Shown: positions 8,223 through 20,244, counted from the stretch's first letter. The stretch: DNA of 64,000 nucleotides from Ilex aquifolium (GCA_951799425.1 OX637409.1:13550960-13614959); one strand, 5' to 3'. A program made the numbers and translations. Notes: a model not told the origin generated them from the letters alone.

Positions 8223-10902
8223 TGTAACACCCTACATTTTATTTTATATATGCATATAGATTTATAGTAAATAATAGTTGAAATTTAGTTTTAATAAGTG
8301 AAAATATGAAATTTTAGGTCCTAGAACTTGTATTAAATAGGTTTGGTGTAAAAATATGTGTTGGAGAGGTTTGTGACGGATTTGGTTGGCTTAGGATGGA
8401 TTGGAATTGGAAAAGGGGTGAAACAATGAACAGTGCACGTGAACAGTACACTGGCTGCAACTTCAAGCCCAATTTAGACCTTGATTCAGTCAATATCTTT
8501 CAAAACTCAAAACATGAAAGTTGTAGAGCTCTTTCTTAGAATTCCATATCATCTTGAATCATCTCAATCGGAGCTCGGATGAGAGAGTTATACCCAGATA
8601 ACGAAGCGATGTCGAAACAGTCCGGCAGACTACCTTTTTTGTTGGAAAGTCCAAATTGCGCACCGTTATTTTTGTTAGAACCCTAACTCGTATATATTTC
8701 CAACCATATAGGTCACACATACTAGAAATACCTGAGTCAAATCAGTTTATTCTCCAAAGTTGACCAAAATCTGCACTGTGGTGTTCCTTGGATAGTAATT
8801 TTAATGTTTCGAGTGTAAATTTATTTTAGTTTTGAAATAAATCATAAAAATAAATGTTTTTAGGTTAAAATAAAATTAAAAATGAATCCGGAACGTCGAA
8901 AAACCTTAGGGTAGTCATATGGATCAAAATGAAGATATTTATTGGCAAAATTGTAATTTTTGAGAAAAATGAAATTTTTGGGCCCAATGAACAGTAAAAT
9001 TTGGGATTTTACTGCCCTTATAACCCCATTATCTTCTCATTTTCTTCATTTCTTCATTCCACTCTCACACCCCAACCCTTAGAACCCTAGAGGAAGACTA
9101 AGGGAGGAAGAAAAGGGAAGAGGGAGGTCCCTAGAGCTTGGGTTTCACTTTCAATCTTGATTCAAGGTAGGGGTTTTCTTCCATTCTTGTTCATTGATGT
9201 TAGGGTTAATTTATATGTATGTTTTGACTCTTAATCATATGTATTTGCTATGGGTTCCTTGTTTCCTTAATATTCTTGCAACCTTTATCATGTTTTGAGT
9301 AAAGTATTGGTGGGAGAACCATAAAAACCCTAGTTTTTGAGGAATGGGGATTTCTTTCTCAATATTCACTAAATCTTGGTGTTGAAAACTCTAGAGCTTT
9401 GTGTTGAGTAATATAATGATATTGATAATGATCTCTTGCATGTTTCTCTTTAAATTGCCCTATTTGAAGATATCACTTGTGAGAATTGGGGATTTTTCTT
9501 GAAAATTGCTTGTAAATAGGAGACTTGTGGAATTGTTACATTGAGGCTAGGGTATATATATATGTGTGTTTTGGCTATCAATGGTATATATATGCTATGG
9601 ATTCATCATCTCTTAGGCTTTTTGCAAAGATTACATGTTTTGAACAAAGTTAGTGTTTAATACCCATGAAATCTCTTTTCTAGTTTTAAAACCCTAATTT
9701 TTGGAGAGTAATGTATTTCCTTCTTAAATGCTTTCTTTATTATGAATTTCGAAACCGTAGTGCTTTGTGTTGGGTAGAAAAATGATGTTATTGTGATCTC
9801 ATGTATTTTTCTTAGTTGGTTGTGGAATTGTTACATGTTATATTTTGGAGATTTTAGACAGATACTTGTAAATTGAGATAAATGTTGGAATTGTATGCTT
9901 GGTTGGGTTGTTTGTGATGCACATGAGTGAGAGGTTCCATGTAAGGATGCTCACCCCTTCTCAAGAGGTTCCCGGTAAGGATGCTTGAGAAATAAGGCCG
10001 TTATAGTGAGAGGTTCTTTGTAAGGATGCTCACCCCCTTCCCAAGAGGTTTCCGATAAGGATGCTTGGGAAACAATGTAGTGATTGGTGAGAGGTTCCAT
10101 GTAAGGATGCTCATCCATTCTCAAGAGGTTCCCGGTAAGGATGCTTGAGAATCAAAGGTGACCTAAAAGGGGGTGGAGGTTACCACAAAGTATGCCACCT
10201 ACCAAAAGAATTGTTGGGAATTGTTTATGGCCATTAATGATTATTAATTGTATGTGATGTTCGTTTATTCATTTAAGTAATGTTTTTTTTAATAAACTTG
10301 AGATCCTTTTTTTAATGTCACCGCTTTATTTCAAATTATGTACCTATGTTATGTTAAAAATGAGACCGACCGTTTTAAATGATTTTCTAAACCTTGTATG
10401 GGTTTGGGAGAATTTTTCTACAGAGCTTCGTGCTCACCCCCTACCGCTAACATTTTTCAGATTACTCGCTTGAGGAGGACGTAAGGGTCGAGGAGCCCGC
10501 TACTTGGGAGACTCCACTTGACGGGGGTGTGGATCCCGAGGTGGACGCATAGAGCGACCTCCTTTCCTTTTGTACTAGACTAGGAACATTGTGTAGTCTA
10601 GCTTCTTTTGTTCATTCCGCTGCGCTACTTTAATTAATTTTTTTGAGATGTAATAGCAATGATTTGGGCTTATTATTTTGGATAATGTTGTAAATATTTT
10701 ATGGATAAATGGACCCGGTGTGGTCAATGTAGTATAATTGCACAGGTTGTGTTTTGGGTAGAGCTCCCCGAACAAAGGAGACTCTGCCCGAATTTCGTTA
10801 AATTAAGGACCCCCGGTTATTTATGGATTTTTATTAGTTGCTCTCATGGTATAAATGGTTTTAGAATGTAATGCCGTCCAGGGTGGTATTTGGGGCGTTA
10901 CA
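8223..10902 (+). mobile_element. Solo LTR F, chromovirus-like, inserted in pol of element A
   Basis: 2680 bp with ends TGTAACACCC...GGGCGTTACA, flanked by the 5-bp duplication GATAA (8218-8222 and 10903-10907). Without it, the pol sequence reads on as in element J. No internal coding region remains, so it is a solo LTR. Its 3' part (TGGACCCGGTGTGGTCAA, then GAGCTCCCC...AAAGGAGACTCTG) matches the 3' part of the D LTR, and the ends match E, H and I. It carries tandem GTAAGGATGCTC repeats at 9927-10155 and the shared cassette at 8511-8594. Confidence 0.88.
9927..10155 (+). repeat. Tandem repeats in solo LTR F
   Basis: Alternating units GAGAGGTTCCATGTAAGGATG plus CTCACC and CAAGAGGTTCCCGGTAAGG plus ATGCTTGAG occur about three times. 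Solo LTR H carries the same two alternating units in reverse orientation at 41346-41720 with a clean 100-bp period. Confidence 0.8.
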
Positions 10903-10907
10903 GATAA

Positions 10908-11110
10908 ATAATATTAGCATCTAATAGTTTAAGTACTTATGTACGAACTATTTCTTTCAAGTATGGGTTTAATCTTCTTTGCATTTGACGAGATGGTTTA
11001 GCATTTTCTTCTAAGTAGATACAGTGAGTACATAGAAGTGGACTTATCCCTTTTATATCTGCAATTGTCCATCCAATAACACTTTGGTGTTTTTTCAAAA
11101 CTTTTGTTAA
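10908..11110 (-). pseudogene. pol: Athila-type pol linker and start of reverse transcriptase (element A), broken
   Basis: Minus-strand sequence corresponds to J 49804-50073 (words GWTIADIKGISPLL, CIYLEE, PSRQMQRRLNP). It has at least two stop codons relative to J: one at 11111-11113 ending the protease frame, and one before VLKLLDANII near 10938. It is separated from the rest of pol by solo LTR F. It would join protease to reverse transcriptase in an intact element. Confidence 0.8.
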
Positions 11111-11628
11111 TTATTTTTCTTGATTTTCAGACAACTTTGATGATATAATTACCGGATGTATCTCATTTTCTTCTAAAAAGACATATTTTAGATTGGTTGG
11201 AAGGGGTTTAAATTCTTTTTTAAGAACTTTGACATTTGATTCTACAAGCTTTGGTAATAATTCTTCACATTGTAGATTTTTTATAGATGCATTTTCAGAT
11301 TCAATATCCAATTCAAATAACTCTTTTTTTAGAAAATTCTTTTCAAAATAACTTTGAGTTAATGTCTCAACACAATTTACTTCGTACGGTTCTTCTTCTT
11401 CTCTAGGTTGTTTTGTTCCTTCAAAAACATTTAATTCCAAAGTCATATTTCCAAATGAAAGTTTCATGACTCCATTCCTACAGTTAATCAATGCATTTGA
11501 TGTAGCTAGGAATGGTCGACCTAAAATAAGAGGTATGTATTGAGATGCATACATCTGAAAACTTGGTTCCGTGTCTATAACAATAAAATCTGCTGGAAAA
11601 TAGAATTGATCCACTTGGACAATAACAT
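11111..11628 (-). pseudogene. pro: Athila-type protease, C-terminal part (element A), cut by element B
   Basis: Reads VQVDQFYFPADFIVIDTEP and then the conserved protease motif ILGRPFLATSNALINC, followed by FGNMTLELNVF and an acidic linker. The N-terminal half with the catalytic DLG lies at 34522-34740, on the far side of element B. B inserted after AACAT, duplicated at 11624-11628 and 34517-34521. The frame ends at a stop just downstream. Codons upstream of 11628 in the same open frame belong to the B LTR and are not part of this gene. Confidence 0.85.
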
Positions 11629-12609
11629 TGTAAAACCCGAGAAAATTTGAACTTTTGCGAAAAAGGGCAAAAAGGTAATTTGCCACTATGGTACAGGTTG
11701 TAAACCTGAATTTTTTATAGAGCTCGGATGACGAAACGGACATCACCGTTGGATTCGTCTCGTGAAATCTAGTTAGCCTGTTAAATTTCATTGAATTCCG
11801 AGTTAGTCGGATTTTTTCGCGTTTTACGAGGCGGTCGAGCCTCGGGAGCCCAAAAAAATGAAATTCTGATTTAAAATTTTAAATTTTGGGAAATAAATGA
11901 CGGCAAGTTAAAATAAAAATATTTTGAACTTGAACCGGAGCGAAATTTAATCGTTTCGGGGTTAAAACGGACCCGGGAAATAAGGGTAGTGTGGCGCATT
12001 GTGGGCCAAGCATTTAAGGAGTATTTAAAGGGGAGAAAATCAGATTTCTCTCCCCATTTGCTCAGCCGGTTTTAACGTGAGAGGAAGAGAGGGAAAGAGC
12101 AAGTTTTCTCCACCTTCTCTCTACGATCTACACCCATTGAGAGATCAAATCCACTCGGGCCAAGAACAAAAGTCGTTCTCCTCGCCAAGGGCTACAAAAT
12201 CATACCAAGGAGGTCGGGTTTTGGAGAGAATCCAAGGACGGGATTTTTGGAGGCTAGGGCTTTGGGATAGGATCGGGTTTTGGAGGCTTCCTACGGTTGT
12301 TCTACACGCTACAAGAGGTAGGGTTCCCTCCTACTAAGGTTATTCCAAACCTAGGATGTTTTTATGAAATGGGTAAGATGGTAGATTGTATATCTCTTGC
12401 CTATTGTCGGTAATGTGTTGAAATGGGTATTGAAATGGGTAAAAGTCAATTCTAATTGGATTGGTAATTAGAAAATTTTAAATGAAATTTCTAGAATTGG
12501 GTATATGGGATTGACCCAATGAAATTCTTGGGTTATGTGAATTGTGGGCATGCTATGTGCTTATGTTATGCCATGAGAATTAAAGTGTGTTGTTACTTGA
12601 TTTTGTGAT
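11629..12609 (+). repeat. B 5' LTR, first piece
   Basis: Matches 32046-33026 of the 3' LTR. The TATA-like TATTTAAAG is at 12022-12030. The frame at 12077-12337 in the transcribed leader is duplicated in the other LTR but has no coding signature. The piece ends at GTGAT (12605-12609), the target duplication of C. Confidence 0.9.
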
Positions 12610-12997
12610 TGTGAAACCCGGGAAAATTTGAAATTTTTCTGAAAAAGGGCAAAATGGTAAATTGCCATTACTGCACGTATTTGAAATACATATGTTCTAG
12701 ACCTCGGATGAGGAAACGGAGTGCGTCGTCGGATTCGCAACGCGAATTCGAGTGACCACCAGAAATTTCGTTGAATTCCGAGATAGTCGGATTTTGTACG
12801 TAGTTCGAGACGACTGCGGGGCGATTGACCTTTTAAAGGTCCCCAAAAACGAGAAATATTAAATTTCCATAAAATTAAGTTAAAGTTCAAATAAAATTAA
12901 ATTGAAGTTAACCGAGATCAAATAAATCGTTTCGGGATAAAATCGGACCCGATTAAGTGGGGGACATGTGGCTCGACTCGGGCCAAGTCTTAAAAAG

Positions 12998-13005
12998 TAT
13001 AAAAG
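12998..13005 (+). promoter_or_regulatory. TATA box of the C LTR
   Basis: TATAAAAG followed by a G/A-rich stretch, about 390 bp into the LTR. The identical box in the 3' LTR is at 20686-20693. Confidence 0.65.
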
Positions 13006-14757
13006 GGGCAAAATATCTGAAAAATCAGATATTCTATACCCATTTGGCCGGCTGGTTCAGGCGTGAGAAGAGAGAAAGAGAGAAAATCAATTCTTCAAGT
13101 CTTCTCTCTTGGATTCCCGGAGCTCCGTCGCTCGGATCAACAAGAACCAAGAATTAAAGTTGCTCTACGCGGTGAGGGCTTCGACTACGTACCAAAAACA
13201 AGGCGTTTCAACGAATATCCAAGGGTGAAGTTTGGGGAAAGTCTTGGTTTTGAGTGATTTTGGTGTATAGAGATTGCCTACATCTCTATTGAGGTAGGGG
13301 TTATTCCTATCTTGGATTATTCTACCTTAGGTGTAGCTAGTTTAAGGGTATCTATATATATGCATGTGTATATATGTATATCTATATATGTGTTTATGGT
13401 TATGAGAATGGAAAGGTGAGCATGAAATTAGCTTAGGCTTGTTGCTAGCTAAATTTTGATATGTGTAAGTTATATGTGATGCATTATATAACTTGGTGAT
13501 ATTGAAGGCATGTTTTGTGTGTTGGAAGTTGTTGTTTTGCTTGAAATGAAACAATATGTTAGTGCCTATGAGGTGTTTGATAATATGCCTTGGTGGGTTG
13601 TTTAGATGATTTGTTTGGGGCCATTGGAATCACATGTTTGAATGTGTTATGGATGTGTTGACATATGCTCATTGATATGTTGTTTATGATGGTTTATGGA
13701 ATTTACATGCTTATGATTTAAATTCCATGGAATGTGAAGATATGTGTTGATTATTGCTCATGTAGTATACATTACATATTGGGCATGATCATGGCATCAC
13801 ATTCATGGGACAATTGCATGAGTGTTGGTGTGTGGGAGATGCATAGATTTAATCGACACCTTGTTTGGTGCTTGATATGTGGGCTCGGGAGAAATTGGAT
13901 CGACGATCCTTTTTGAGTCGCATGTTGCATAAGGAAAACTTGTGTTGGGTATAGCAAGAAGGGGCATGGCGACTTCCTTGGGTGCAAAACCCTAAACCAC
14001 TTGGTTGAGTCACTTGGCCGGCGGTGAGATTCCAGAAAAGTGACATGGTGTACGGAACCGGCGGTGTGATTCCGAAAATCCGTTGCCCAAAGAAAACACA
14101 AGGATTTGGTTATAAAAACACCCATTCAATGGGCAGATTCCAATAATGATCGGATTTCATAACGATCATTGGAAGGATTTTTCCGTCAATAGACGGGTTG
14201 CATTACACTTTGGCGTTGCATTGTGTTGTGTGAGTCGGTGAAGACTCGGGTTGAAATGCATGGGTGAGTGTCACTTCATTCCATGGCATAGCATTGTTGC
14301 ATTCCATCATAGAATGCATAAGTATGAGAAATGATTAATTATATGTTTATGTGATGATTACATGAGCATGTGCATCTAGGGGAAGAGTAACCTCTATAGG
14401 TTTATCTCTACTGGGCGTTGTGCTCACCCTATACGGGAAACAATTTCAGGTGTCGGGTTTACACCGGCGATTGGCTCCCATGGAGAGCATCAAGGGTGAA
14501 GGGGGCCTAAGTGCGGCCTTATCTCAAGATTTTGTAAACCTTTTGTTTTACAATGGTTTATGACATGTAAATTTTGTATAAACAAACTTATTTCATTCCC
14601 TTTTTGAATTATATTTGTATGGGATAGATTGTAATGGTCGTGTATGGATCTTGTGCAAAATGTAAAAATATAGTTGTACATGTCTTGGATGAGGTGAAAT
14701 TGAGTTAGGATGAATTGGAAATGAAAAATGGAGCAAGAAAGCAAATCTGTGCAGCAA

Positions 14758-14970
14758 CTACTGGTAGTCAATGGGTAACTACCGGTAGTCGACTGTCCAG
14801 TGTGTATCAGCTACCGGTAGCCAACAGGTAGTCGACTGTCCAGTGTGTATCAGCTACCGGTAGCCAACAGGTAGTCGTAACTCCAGAAGGTTTCGGCTAC
14901 CGGTAGACAACAGGTAGTCGTAACTCCAGAATGTTTCGGCTACCGGTAGCCGATAAACAGCTACCGGTAG
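14758..14970 (+). repeat. Array of CTACCGGTAG palindromes in the C 5' LTR
   Basis: Six perfect CTACCGGTAG sites start at 14779, 14811, 14854, 14897, 14940 and 14961; one variant (CTACTGGTAG) is at 14758. Three intervals are exactly 43 bp. Half-sites CAGGTAGTCG lie between them. The same array is at 22446-22658 in the 3' LTR. Confidence 0.9.
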
Positions 14971-15243
14971 TCATTCCAAAAATCTGAAATTTTCAATTGT
15001 TTTGCCAAATCTTTGGGCTTTGAATTTCCTTCCCTTAGATGATCAAAGTGGACCCTAATGGGGTACAAACCACAGTGTATGGAACTTTAATTGAATCAAA
15101 TGAATGTTAAACCGAATTTTCATTATGGGTTATAATCCCGGCTTAATAATATTCTTGATGTGGTGTCGGGCTAAGCGATATCCACGGATGTATCCGCGGG
15201 TTGATGGGTTATCAACGGGACCCCCGGATTTTGGGGTGTCACA

Positions 15244-15618
15244 GCTTGGTATCAGAGCCTAGGTATGCGATTTACTTAGGGCTTGTTGGGCATTGGGTCT
15301 AGACCATTGCATGCATTGTACATTTCATCTTGTGTGTTTAAAAGTTACATGTTAATGGTTGTTTGCTATATGTTATGTGCTACATGACATGTGAATTGTA
15401 TACATGGTAGGATGTACATGTAAAGGAACACATTAGGTTAGAAAACAAAACCCTGTGTTCGGAAAAAGAAATGGACGGAGTGGTTCATGGTATAAATGTC
15501 TACTAGTGGGTGGCATAAGCATTGCTAGTGAGACAATGAGAAGAATTCTCAAAGTTTCGAATCTTGATCCCGATTTTGGGATACCTTGTGAGACTTGTTT
15601 GCTAACTGAAAAATGTAG
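15244..15618 (+). other. C leader with initiator-Met tRNA primer binding site
   Basis: TGGTATCAGAGC at 15247-15258 is the primer site complementary to the 3' end of initiator Met tRNA, three bases after the LTR end. The rest up to the gag ATG is untranslated leader. Minus-strand frames across it are shadows. Confidence 0.88.
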
Positions 15619-16620
15619 ATGGCTAGTCGAGGAAGGGGACGCCGAGGCGGTGGGAGAACAAATCAACCCCCACCGGCCTTCGATCAACAGGTCTTTAATG
15701 AGACTATGGGCATGATGGCAGCTACGGTTGCACACCGGGGAGGTATGAGTAACCTCCAACAGTTCAAAGCGCATAAACCTCCAGTTTTTAAGGGAGGGGC
15801 GGATCCTATGGTGGCTGACCATTGGTTCCGGCAGGTTACGAAGATCTTGAAGGCAATGGGAATCACTTCCGATGCCAGTAAGATAACACTAGCTGCATTT
15901 CAGCTAGAAGGAGAATCCCAAGTGTGGTGGGATTGGGTCTCGGGCACGAAAAACCTTGAGACTATGACATGGGAAGAGTTCAAGGAGCTCTTCATGGGCA
16001 AGTATTTTCCACCGGCCATGCGACATGCAAAGGCCCGGGAGTTTCTGGAATTGAAACAAGGAACCATGACGGTGATGGAATACGTGGCGAAGTTCACGGA
16101 ACTAGCACGTTTCGCCGATGATTACGTAGCCACAGCTGTGGCTAAGGTAAGAAGGTTTGAGGAAGGCTTGAAGCTTTCCATTCGGGGGAAAATTGTAGGT
16201 CTTCTCCTACAAGATCTGGATTTAATGATCACGACGGCTATGGCAATTGAACGTGAGGTGGATGACGCGAGGAATATTCGCGAGGGTGGTACTAAGGACA
16301 AGAAGAAGGAGGGACCATCCTCTTCTTCTAGTACGGGGAAGAGGCAGAGGACTTCTACTCCGCAGGGACAGCAAGGGCAGAGCCGCGGCTATCAAGGCCA
16401 AGGCCAGGGTCAATCCTCCCAAGGTGGGAGAAATCAGAGGCCTTCCTACCAGGCAGGCCAACGGACTTGCTATCATTGCCACCAACCGGGGCACATGAAG
16501 CGGGATTGTCCTCAGAGGCAGGGATCCCAGAGTTATGGGGCATCCCAGTCCCAGTCTTCAGTGGGGCACACACAGACACCTTATGTTCCTCCCTACCCCA
16601 CTACGGGCCAGGGAAGCTAG
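15619..16620 (+). pseudogene. gag: C gag, first segment of the gag-pol frame, ended by a stop codon
   Basis: Starts MASRGRGRRGGGRT, a basic N-terminus. The gag domain follows ([50 protein letters not shown]), then a Ser/Gln-rich linker and a CCHC zinc knuckle at residues 284-297 (C-x2-C-x4-H-x4-C) that binds element RNA. The frame stops at TAG 16618-16620. Element B has CAG at the same place, so this is a single C-to-T change, and downstream codons continue in the same frame. Length and order are normal for Tekay gag. Confidence 0.92.
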
Positions 16621-19056
16621 TACCAGTTCCAGGGTGCTGCACAGACCCCTACTACATCACGTGCGAGTGCCACGCAATCAGGCCAGATGGGCCAGAGTTT
16701 GGGTCGAGGCCGAGGACAGGGTTCACAAGCAGGTACTTCGGGAACCCAGGGGCGTGTCTACGCCATGATACCTCAGACCGAGCCAGCAGACCAATCGGTG
16801 ATACAGGGTACATTTCTACTCTCTCGTTTATGGGCTAGGGTATTATTTGATTCTGGTGCATCACATTCATTTATTGCTGCATCTTGTGTGGAAGACTTGG
16901 GCTTAGAGGTTGAGACCTTGGAAGAGCCATTGCATGTGAGTTCTCCCCTAGGTGCTAGGGTGAGGGTTGGTCAGATATGTCGGGACTGTGAGTTAGAGAT
17001 CTCTGGGATTCTACTCACCGTTGACCTTAGGGTCATGGACATGTCGGAGTTCGATGTCATTCTAGGAATGGATTGGTTGACGGCACACCGTGTTGTTATT
17101 GACTGTGATCGGAAGAGGGTCACTGCTTATACGCCTGAGGGTGTTTGTTTCAAGTTCCAGGGGGACAAGCATGGTGCTTTACCCCAAGGGGTGTATGACT
17201 CCCGATGGCACGGGCAGTTGATGGGTTGGCTAGCAAGCCTTACCCTAGAGAACGAGGAGAGGCAGGAGTTGGGTCTACCTCGAGTGGTTTGTGAATACGA
17301 GGATGTTTTTCCGGATGAATTACCGGGATTACCTCCACATAGGGATGTAGACTTTACCATTGAGTTACATCCTGGCACTTCGCCCATTTCTATGACTCCA
17401 CATAGGATGGCGCCTGCTGAGTTGCAAGAACTCAAGGTCCAATTGCAGGAATTGTTGGACAGGGGGTTCATTAGACCGAGTACCTCACCATGGGGCGCTC
17501 CGGTGTTATTTGCAAAGAAGAAGGACAACACCCTTCGACTCTGCATAGATTACCGGCAGTTAAATAGGGTTACTATCAAGAACAGGTACCCTTTGCCGAG
17601 GATTGATGACTTGTTTGATCAACTGAGAAGGGCGCGGGTCTACTCCAAAATAGATCTACGTACCGGTTACCATCAGTTGAGGGTTAGGGAGGCAGATATC
17701 CCTAAGACGGCGTTCAGAACGCGGTATGGGCATTACGAGTTTACTGTCATGCCTTTCAGATTGACGAATGCCCCGGCGGCATTCATGGATCTCATGCATA
17801 GGGTGTTCCAACCCTACCTTGATCAATTTGTCGTAGTCTTTGTTGACGACATCTTGATCTATTCCAAGTCTGAGGAGGAGCATGAGGGTCACTTGAGGAT
17901 CGTTCTTCAGATCTTGAGAGACCATCAGTTGTATGCCAAGTTCAGCAAGTGTGAGTTTTGGCTGACTGAGGTGAAGTTTTTGGGACATGTAGTGTCGGCT
18001 TCGGGTGTATCCGTAGACCCGGAGAAGGTCGAGGCGGTGATGAATTGGGAAAGGCCGAAGTCAGTTTTCGAGATACGCAGTTTCTTGGGATTGGCTGGGT
18101 ATTATCGGCGGTTTATCGAGGACTTCTCTAGGTTAGCTGCACCTATGACGAAGTTGACTCGGAAGGAGGTTAAGTTTGAGTGGAATGATTCTTGCGAGAA
18201 GGTATTCCAGGAGTTGAAGAGGAGGCTTACTTCAGCTCCTATATTGATAGTCCCAGAAAGGGGACAGAGGTACACAGTCTATTGTGATGCCTCTAAGGAC
18301 GGGCTCGGATGTGTGTTGATGCAGTTCGGGAGGGTCGTGGCTTATGGTTCTCGACAGTTAAAGAACCACGAGCAGAATTACCCTACGCATGATATGGAGT
18401 TGGCGGCTATTGTCTTTGCCTTGAGGGTTTGGCGCCACTACCTGTATGGTGAGCAGTTTGAGGTGTTTTCAGACCACAAGAGTCTGAAGTACATCTTTAC
18501 ACAGCGGGACCTCAACATGAGGCAACGCAGATGGATGGAGTTTCTGGAAGATTACGACTTCACATTGCATTACCATCCTGGTAAGGCAAATGTGGTGGCT
18601 GACGCACTTAGCCGGAAGTCAAGGGGAGTCTTGGCTAGTATGGCTTCCCGGGAGTGGGAAATGCTCGAAACTGTGGGACAGTTTGGGCTACATTACATGG
18701 GGCAGGCTCAGGGTACCTTGGGAAGTTTGGTGGCTACGCCGTCCCTACTGAGCAGAGTGATTGAGTCTCAGGGGCAAGACCCAGAGATAGTGTCCTTTAA
18801 GGACCGGATGCAGTCGGGTACAGGTGACGAGGGCTGGGCCATTCATTTGGATGGTAGTCTTCGGTATAGGGGAAGGATTGTGGTTCCCCAATCTCCAGAT
18901 CTAAGGGAGGAGATTCTTAGGGAATTTCATTGTTCCCGTTTTGCGGTTCATCCAGGGGGCACGAAGATGTATCATGATCTTCGTCGCCAGTATTATTGGA
19001 GTGGGATGAAGAGACAAGTTGGTGAATTTGTTGGTAGATGTCTCACATGTCAGTAA
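16621..19056 (+). pseudogene. pol: C pol: protease, reverse transcriptase, RNase H, integrase zinc finger
   Basis: Continues in frame with gag after the stop; the first internal Met is at 16687. Protease active site is [11 protein letters not shown] (catalytic Asp at 16849-16851). Reverse transcriptase shows [20 protein letters not shown] and the catalytic [11 protein letters not shown] near 17840. RNase H shows [28 protein letters not shown] and [15 protein letters not shown]. The integrase HHCC finger ends RCLTCQ. The frame is ended by TAA at 19054-19056, directly after that finger. One conserved RT residue is also changed: MPFRLTNAP where B and D have MPFGLTNAP. Confidence 0.92.
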
Positions 19057-20244
19057 GTGAAGGCTGAACACCAGAGACCAGCGGGATTACTCCAGCCTTT
19101 GGAGGTAGCTGAGTGGAAGTGGGAGCATGTCACGATGGATTTTGTGACTCACTTGCCACGGACATCGCGGGGACATGATGCGGTGTGGGTGATAGTGGAC
19201 CGGCTTACGAAGTCGGCACACTTCTTGGCTGTGCGGATGACCTTCACATTGGAGGAATTCTGTAGGTTATATATACGGGAGATTGTCCGATTGCATGGGG
19301 TGCCCGTATCTATAGTATCGGATCGGGATCCCAGATTCACATCTCATTTTTGGGAGAGTTTCCAGCGAACCATGGGGACTCAGTTGATGATGAGCACTGC
19401 TTTTCATCCCCAGACGGACGGTCAGTCTGAGAGGACCATCCAGACACTAGAGGACATGCTGCGTGCATGCGTCCTAGACCTCAAGGGAAGCTGGGAAGAT
19501 CACTTACCCTTGGTAGAGTTTGCCTATAACAATAGTTATCAGGCGAGCACACAGATGGCACCCTATGAGGCATTATATGGGAGGCCTTGTAGATCTCCGG
19601 TTTGTTGGACGGAGGTTGGAGAGAGACCCTATACGGGTCCAGAGTTGATTAGAGACACCTCAGAGAAGGTGGATTTGATACGGAAGCGTCTTCTCACGGC
19701 GCAGAGCAGGCAGAAGAGCTATGCCGACAGACGGCGGCGACCTCTAGAGTTTGAGGTGGGAGATCACGTATTCTTGAAGGTTATGCCTACGAGAGGAGTG
19801 GTCAGGTTCGGCAAGCGGGGAAAACTGTCTCCGAGATATATCGGGCCCTTCGAGGTACTCGAGAGGGTTGGTGCAGTTGCTTACCGATTGGCGTTACCGC
19901 CTGATTTAGCAGGTGTTCACGCAGTATTCCATGTCTCTATGCTCCGGAAATACACACCTGATCCGACTCATGTGGTGGATTGGGGCGAGCTTGTTGTTGA
20001 TACAGATGGGACCTTCGAGGAGGGACCGGTGCGTATCATGGATAGCCGGGAACAGGTTTTGCGAGGCAAGACCGTGAGGCTAGTGAAGGTGCTTTGGCAG
20101 CACCGGGGAGTAGAGGAGGCAACATGGGAGCGTGAGGACACCATACGTGCCAATTACCCTTTCCTGTTTGAGGATAGAGGTACATTCTCATACTTACGGC
20201 TTGGTATTGAGAGTACATTACTTGTTGCATATGCATGCTATTAA
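19057..20244 (+). pseudogene. pol: C integrase core and chromodomain, same frame after the second stop
   Basis: Same frame as the two preceding segments. Integrase core motifs: [19 protein letters not shown] (first Asp), [10 protein letters not shown] (second Asp), [16 protein letters not shown] (Glu). [20 protein letters not shown] module follows, then the chromodomain (RIMDSREQVLRG...VKVLWQHRGVEEATWE...YPFLFED) at about 20025-20180. The chromodomain is the family feature of chromoviruses and is thought to steer integration to chromatin carrying particular histone marks. The final stop is at 20242-20244. Confidence 0.93.

Larger units (their letters stand above)
12610..15243 (+). repeat. C 5' LTR
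   Basis: TATA box TATAAAAG at 12998-13005. The leader after it holds short frames (12957-13257) that are repeated in the 3' LTR and look non-coding. At 14758-14970 lies an array of CTACCGGTAG palindromes. The end GGGGTGTCACA abuts the primer site region. Confidence 0.93.

Noticed and set aside
12077..12337. 86-codon frame in the B LTR, repeated at 32495-32755
   Set aside because: Repeated only because LTRs are duplicated; no known domain, lies in the transcribed leader.
13063..13257. 64-codon frame in the C LTR, repeated at 20751-20945
   Set aside because: Same reason: an LTR leader frame with no domain and no conservation outside the LTR pair.
15433..15822. Minus-strand frames over gag of C and the matching frames at 27446-27877 in B
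   Set aside because: Shadows of the gag frame on the opposite strand.
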